In this document: positions 60,401 through 64,000 of the stretch, piece by piece
Layout of the letters: every line of letters starts with the position of its first letter
Numbering within the stretch: position 1 is the first letter of the stretch
Assembly (NCBI GenBank): GCA_965116785.1
Contig: OZ220731.1
Location: forward strand, 3,162,001-3,226,000
Reading direction: 5' to 3'
DNA length: 64,000 bases
Origin: Bin87 sp965116785
GTDB lineage: Bacteria; Chloroflexota; Dehalococcoidia; Lucifugimonadales; UBA3495
Program-made: the position numbers and the translations under genes
Notes under the pieces: generated by a model
What the model saw: only the letters and a program-made list of their open reading frames with translations
The model's database searches: none
What the model was told of the DNA's origin: nothing

Positions 60401-63400
60401 GGCTGCGGCACGTCCGCAATGGCCAGAACATAGGTCACATCAACGTCGCCGGGAATGTCAGCTGGGGCCGTCCGGTGGAAGGCCGACACCTGCACTTCAT
60501 ACGACACGTCATTGGTCAATCCATCCAGCAATGCCGAGTTGACATCTCGGACTACGTAATCCCAGGGCTGGCCCGGCTGGCGCCAGTGGATGACGTACCC
60601 GTCCAGGGGCGGGTTGCCGATGTCAACGGGGTCGTCCCATGACACGAATATAGCCCGGTCGCCCGGCGACAGGAGCAGGTTTTGAGGCACGCCCGGCCGT
60701 CTCTCGACGTCAGGCGTGACCGTCTGGGGGTCGGTGTAGGCGCCGATGCTCGCGTCTGCAATCACCACGTAGCAGTTCACGGTGGCCGGGCCGTCGGTGG
60801 GGCAGATCTGAGCATCCTGCGGCGCGGCCAGGACGTACATCACCTGGACGCCCGCTTGGGGGGTATGGGTCAACAGCGAGTTGTGGAATGCCGCCGCCCG
60901 CACCTCATAGTCCACGCCGTTGGTCAGCAAGGTCACACGTTGGCTGGCGGCATTGATGATGACGTCGCCATCCCAATTCCCGGGCCCCGAGATGCGCCAC
61001 TGGAAGATGTAGCCTTCCATCGCCGGGTCGCCCGGGTCCTGGGGAGCGTCCCAGGTCGCGCTGATGCTCCGGTCCCCGGGCGAGACGCGCAGGTTCCGGG
61101 GCGCTCCGGGCAATCTCAGACCGGGCGTGACCCGCACCTCGTCGCTATACGGGCTGAGGTCGGTCCCGCCGGATCCGCCTGAAGCTGCCACTCGCACCAG
61201 GTAGTCTTGGTTGTTCTGCAAGCTGGACAGCACATGGTGATAGGTCAGGCCGACGGGATTGGCCGACGGGTCGGCGACTGCGTTGCCGTCATGGTCATCG
61301 ACAGTCCAGTCCGTATCGGACGCGAGCTTGTACTCAACCTTGAACGTGACGCCGCCGGGGTTGCCCAGGTCCTGGGGCGGGCTCCAGCCGATCTCCAGTC
61401 CGCCGTCCTTCGGCAGAACCGTCACGTCGCGGGGCGCGCTGGGCGCGCGGGCCGTCGTGACCGGGGTCTCAAACGCCTGTTGGTAGCCGCTCCGTCCCAG
61501 GGCGTTCACCGCCGCCACCTGCACCTGATACTCGGTGTTCGTCGTCAGGTCGTCGATGGTGGCCGCCAAGCCGTCCGCCGCGTCCCATGCCACACTGTCC
61601 CATGCGCCGGCGACAGTCCAAGTCTCGCCCGCACCAGCGCAGCTTTGCGGATGACTGGACGTCCCATCGGAGCAGTAGGCTGCGGTGCGATATCGCACTG
61701 TGTAGCCGGTGATGCCCCCGGCTCCCGCAGCATCGGGATTAGCAGGGGGAGCATCCCATGACATGCCCAACGCCGTCTCGTAGGCATACAGTTTCAGCTG
61801 CCTTGGCGTGCTGGGCGGCCTGATGCGAGTGACCGGGCCGAAGTTTCTGGTGGTGAACATGAACCGGTTTTCGACGGCAACGCGCACGTAGTATCCGACA
61901 TCCGCTGCCGGGGTGAAGGTGCGAAACAGCCGGGAGTTGCTGCTCCAATTGCTCAATAGTGAGGGCGCAGAATTATCGGTGCTCGCATGGAACTTGTGGG
62001 TATGAAAGACCCCGCTACCGGACGAGACCGGGGGCCCCCAGGTCACCACAATATCGCCGTTGGAGTCCCGTTCCGCCGCAAGGTTGGTCACCGGCCCGGG
62101 CCCACGCTGCAATCCGAATTCAGCGGCGGTCGCCAACCCGTCGCCGTCGAGGTCGGACCTCAGCGCCGGATAACTTTGCGCTGAGCCGAAATCCCACGGG
62201 TCGGCGCTGTCGACGTTCCAATTGACATATATGCCGGAGTAATCCGTGGGGGCTTTCAACTGGGCGGTGGTGTAGCCGGTTCCCAAACCGCCGGATGCCT
62301 GCCCCGAGGTCTGCGTGTCCCAGTAGCTGTCGGTGACGGTCCCACCGTCATTGTGCCCCACCAGGCCGTTGTGGTCATCGCCGGCGGTTCCCGATATATC
62401 GCCGGTGGCGTAGCTGGCGGTGATGGTCCCGCCCTCGTTGAACCCCACCAGGCCGCCGCCGTTGCTCCCGGTCCGGGTGACCGTGCCGGTCGCATAGGAG
62501 GCCGTGATGGAACCCTCGTTGTGTCCCACCAAACCGCCAACCCAATCCTCACCGGACGCAGCCTTCGACGTCCAGCTCCGCTGGACATCGCCCTGACTGT
62601 CATTTTTCCCGGCCAATCCTCCGGCGCTGGAGGCGCTGGCAGTAACCTGGCCTGCTGTGGTGTAACTGCCCCTGATGGTTCCGGCGTTTATGCCCACCAT
62701 GCCGCCGACGTTGCTGGCTCCGTTAACATCGGCACTTGACCAGCTCTCGCCAATCAGGCCGCCGGCGTTGTTGGATCCGACCAGCCCGCCCGCAGTGTCG
62801 CCCACCGACGTCACCGTTCCGGTGGTCCAGCAGCGCAGCACCGTGCCGCTGTTGAGGCCGGCAATTACGCCCACGTTGCTCTTGCCCTTGAACGATGTAA
62901 TTAAATTGCTCAACCCCAAATCACGGACCACTCCGCCGTTGCCGATACCGTCGAACAGCCCAACCCCGTCGTTGGAGTCCCGGTCGATCGTCAGGAGGTG
63001 AATGACGTGTCCGTTGCCGTGGAAAACACCGGTATAAACTTCCCGGCTATCGTCGGTGACGGAGTCGCCGATAGGCAACCACCCCTTTCCTTCATTCCAG
63101 TAGGTGGAGTCAGCGGATGTGAATTGTCGGTCGTCGTTCTCGTCGAAGTCCAGGTCCGTTGTCAGCTCATAACCGGAGCACCCACCGGTGTTGCCGGTCA
63201 CCGGTGGGCAACCCATGCCCGCCATGGGGACCGGGAAAGCGGCGAGATAGTCAAATCGGTGACCGGTCGCCGCCTCGCCTCGCCCTCTCATGTCCCAGCG
63301 CACGGCGTTCAGTTGCGCCAATGTATTTATTTCAATCAACCCGTCATCATCGGCATCGTAGTCCACCGCCTCCCCGGGCGTGGCCGTCGCCGCTTGTGAC

Positions 63401-64000
63401 CACCAGCCCAAAGCGTCCATGCCGCGCGAACGGCGCACCGGCCGTACCCGGAAGCGGGTTTCCACGTTGTTGGTCAGGCCCGTGATGATGAGATTGGGAC
63501 CATCCGACAACACGGCCGGAGTATTCGGCGTCACCACCGTGATGAGGGGCGAGAGGGCGTAGATGCCGTAGGTACCATTCCGGTCTGAGGGAGACCCGAC
63601 CGCAAGCTCCTGGCCCTGGGTATGCGCCTGTCCAACCATCACGTTGGAATCCTCTCCCAGGGGGTAATCCGCGCTCGCCACTCCTTCACTGGTAGAGCCG
63701 GTCCAGACCAGAGCGGATGTGCCGGCGGTGCCGTCCTGGAACCGGAACGCATTGGAGTCCCAATTGCCGTCGTAAAAGTCTCCGTAGTCGTCGGCGGCCT
63801 TTTCGCCGTTCAGCCAATGGATGGGGACGCCGTTATAGCCTACGTCCTGGGTGGTCGCCGTGTTGTCCCGGGCGTCCACCGCGGCGGTGGAGGCCAGGGC
63901 GGTGAATTGGCCGCTGAAGGGCTGGATGTCCGTGTGTCCACCGTTGGCCTGGGTCTGGACGAAGGAGTTGTAGTCGGCGATGTCCGAGGATACGGCGTTG
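57478..64000 (-). CDS. Second giant secreted Fn3/GLUG protein, 5' end outside window
   Basis: The frame is open from the right edge to 57478, over 2,170 codons, without a start in the window. The edge encodes NAVSSDIADYNSFVQTQANG and the tail of the same N-terminal domain as the other giant protein (GVPIHWLNGEKAADDYGDF). DYDADDDGLIEINTLAQLNAVRWDM, GYELTTDLDFDE and GLUG repeats (GGLVGFNEGGTITASYATG) follow. About fourteen Fn3 domains come after, each with PRNLxLxPGDGxIxxxW and YxVxVxAxNxxGxG patterns, ending GPIAGPVSVSTSQ. It is probably exported and cell-surface bound. The Fn3 domains are well diverged, so this is not a very recent array. It lies head-to-tail with the first copy. Confidence 0.88.
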   Translation of the reverse strand, partial: NAVSSDIADYNSFVQTQANGGHTDIQPFSGQFTALASTAAVDARDNTATTQDVGYNGVPIHWLNGEKAADDYGDFYDGNWDSNAFRFQDGTAGTSALVWTGSTSEGVASADYPLGEDSNVMVGQAHTQGQELAVGSPSDRNGTYGIYALSPLITVVTPNTPAVLSDGPNLIITGLTNNVETRFRVRPVRRSRGMDALGWWSQAATATPGEAVDYDADDDGLIEINTLAQLNAVRWDMRGRGEAATGHRFDYLAAFPVPMAGMGCPPVTGNTGGCSGYELTTDLDFDENDDRQFTSADSTYWNEGKGWLPIGDSVTDDSREVYTGVFHGNGHVIHLLTIDRDSNDGVGLFDGIGNGGVVRDLGLSNLITSFKGKSNVGVIAGLNSGTVLRCWTTGTVTSVGDTAGGLVGSNNAGGLIGESWSSADVNGASNVGGMVGINAGTIRGSYTTAGQVTASASSAGGLAGKNDSQGDVQRSWTSKAASGEDWVGGLVGHNEGSITASYATGTVTRTGSNGGGLVGFNEGGTITASYATGDISGTAGDDHNGLVGHNDGGTVTDSYWDTQTSGQASGGLGTGYTTAQLKAPTDYSGIYVNWNVDSADPWDFGSAQSYPALRSDLDGDGLATAAEFGLQRGPGPVTNLAAERDSNGDIVVTWGPPVSSGSGVFHTHKFHASTDNSAPSLLSNWSSNSRLFRTFTPAADVGYYVRVAVENRFMFTTRNFGPVTRIRPPSTPRQLKLYAYETALGMSWDAPPANPDAAGAGGITGYTVRYRTAAYCSDGTSSHPQSCAGAGETWTVAGAWDSVAWDAADGLAATIDDLTTNTEYQVQVAAVNALGRSGYQQAFETPVTTARAPSAPRDVTVLPKDGGLEIGWSPPQDLGNPGGVTFKVEYKLASDTDWTVDDHDGNAVADPSANPVGLTYHHVLSSLQNNQDYLVRVAASGGSGGTDLSPYSDEVRVTPGLRLPGAPRNLRVSPGDRSISATWDAPQDPGDPAMEGYIFQWRISGPGNWDGDVIINAASQRVTLLTNGVDYEVRAAAFHNSLLTHTPQAGVQVMYVLAAPQDAQICPTDGPATVNCYVVIADASIGAYTDPQTVTPDVERRPGVPQNLLLSPGDRAIFVSWDDPVDIGNPPLDGYVIHWRQPGQPWDYVVRDVNSALLDGLTNDVSYEVQVSAFHRTAPADIPGDVDVTYVLAIADVPQPEPGQPALLSCPTSGTLTVDCYVVIQSTNIGLPVGPANAIPVSDTTPAANPNAPRNLRLVPGAEQVIVEWGAPQQPSSNQVGYIVQYRSVDSTVWVDWQLIIDTAARSATITGLEVGTYEIRVGTLLAERGGYVLGGYSALKMVETQEPRMPGPPRDLQAVIRTSPNDGSRIMEVYWVAPADLGNPPGVASYSVQYRQVGDAAWTDWTQAPRATLEGFRVWITGIGSDDDWEVRVAAIGLLGHMGEYATTGKSQRRPGPIENLTLTPGDGQITAKWDPPDDPGYPPFQAYSVSIRAAGENVWERFQETGRTKTFTGLTNGRTYEVQVVISNGAGYGPSVTLSATPGGTPVTTKPDPDLPSAPRNLTVTAGNTWMVVEWDSPDFEGYPPLRGYFIRYRDVSTERHGVLRHDDLSINARTIDAGLSSDRHYQVSVEAYHIKDGKRRSGPAVGPVSVWTDSLLTNPPRYPERQPSAPRNLTLTPGDGTIEVTWDRPQRLFKNRPIYLVEYREDGSPSWTEAEETRGAGAFIDYLENGETYEVRVTVFDSYGEATAGPKRVTLEERSVTPPVPPAPAINQTLALTPGDGIISMSWDPHPSVPGNCYCYLVEYREADGNESWVENGWYDRSGGVIQRLWNGVEYEVRVLVINSRDQQLGVIGPERATPSKKPGRNTKRTREPSEPRNVQLAPGVGQIEVSWDLPLDRGVPEIEGYAVQYRKVGRHPWNCQWTTGAAVTLTGLENGRNYEVLVSAGYERCDGIAGPVRAAPGGDAAVRQGEDRSPWAPRNLLLMPDNRQIAASWDPPRRDDEHDGYAVQYRQAGARYWDCRWTTSTSRTLTGLRNDVEHEVLVSAGYVQCNGMAGPMRVTTEEPPRVPGPPRDLRAELGHYPNGRAYVQVSWSAPADEGYPRFDAYQLSLRVRTASGWGDWQHGPKRSRYDTSPQLGVSEGNLEYRIRVRALNDAGSGPIAGPVSVSTSQ

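Overview
The window is GC-rich bacterial DNA (visibly lower GC at about 21.0-22.9 kb) with no rRNA and one tRNA. The gene set suggests a free-living or host-associated member of the Chloroflexota, possibly Dehalococcoidia/SAR202-like: very large secreted fibronectin-III/GLUG proteins, a plant-type leucine-rich-repeat protein, a haloalkane dehalogenase, an N-acyl-D-amino-acid deacylase, a selenium-binding-protein-56 homologue, and intergenic inverted repeats of the GAGATTGCC...CGCAATGAC kind. This placement is inference from gene content; no phylogenetic marker was analysed.

Layout. 0-4.5 kb (minus strand): a translationally coupled phosphotransferase and DHA2-type MFS exporter, behind a GPP34-cytochrome P450 fusion. 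4.9-7.0 kb: SBP56 and a NicO/UreH-like membrane protein. 7.2-10.3 kb: a DEAD-box RNA helicase and a fatty-acid desaturase. 10.3-14.8 kb: a secreted LRR protein between a decayed and an intact haloalkane dehalogenase. 15.2-21.0 kb: D-aminoacylase, an IS110-family element, a Rieske protein and a two-gene operon of unknown function. 21.0-22.9 kb: an A+T-richer DUF262/HEPN-like pair, a plausible defence or toxin cassette. 23.2-27.8 kb: a nitrogen block (11-bp-phased operator, amtB, hicBA, glnA) followed by a YhhQ-type transporter. 27.9-33.1 kb: accessory nuclease-like genes (Uma2, GxxExxY inside inverted repeats, DUF3800) among metabolic genes. 33.3-41.4 kb: core genes (Lrp/AsnC, 7Fe ferredoxin, a 2Fe-2S thioredoxin-fold protein, aconitase, PolX, S1-repeat protein) with several clear promoters and terminators.

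A tRNA-Phe at 41.8 kb is followed by an accessory island (42-48 kb): a TPR lipoprotein, an HNH-nuclease lipoprotein, a DNA methylase cut in two by a complete IS1182-like element (18-bp terminal inverted repeats and a 4-bp target duplication, both readable), and a Cas4/RecB-like nuclease. The right third (48.5-64 kb) holds two paralogous giant Fn3/GLUG surface proteins, the second running off the window. Between and beside them lie fragments of a response regulator, mutL, an IS21 istA and an Fn3 tail.

No CRISPR array or rRNA was seen. The points most worth following up are the GPP34-P450 fusion, the DUF262/HEPN pair, the repeat-bounded GxxExxY unit, the phased operator before amtB, and the IS-split methylase whose transposase frame has no stop inside the element.
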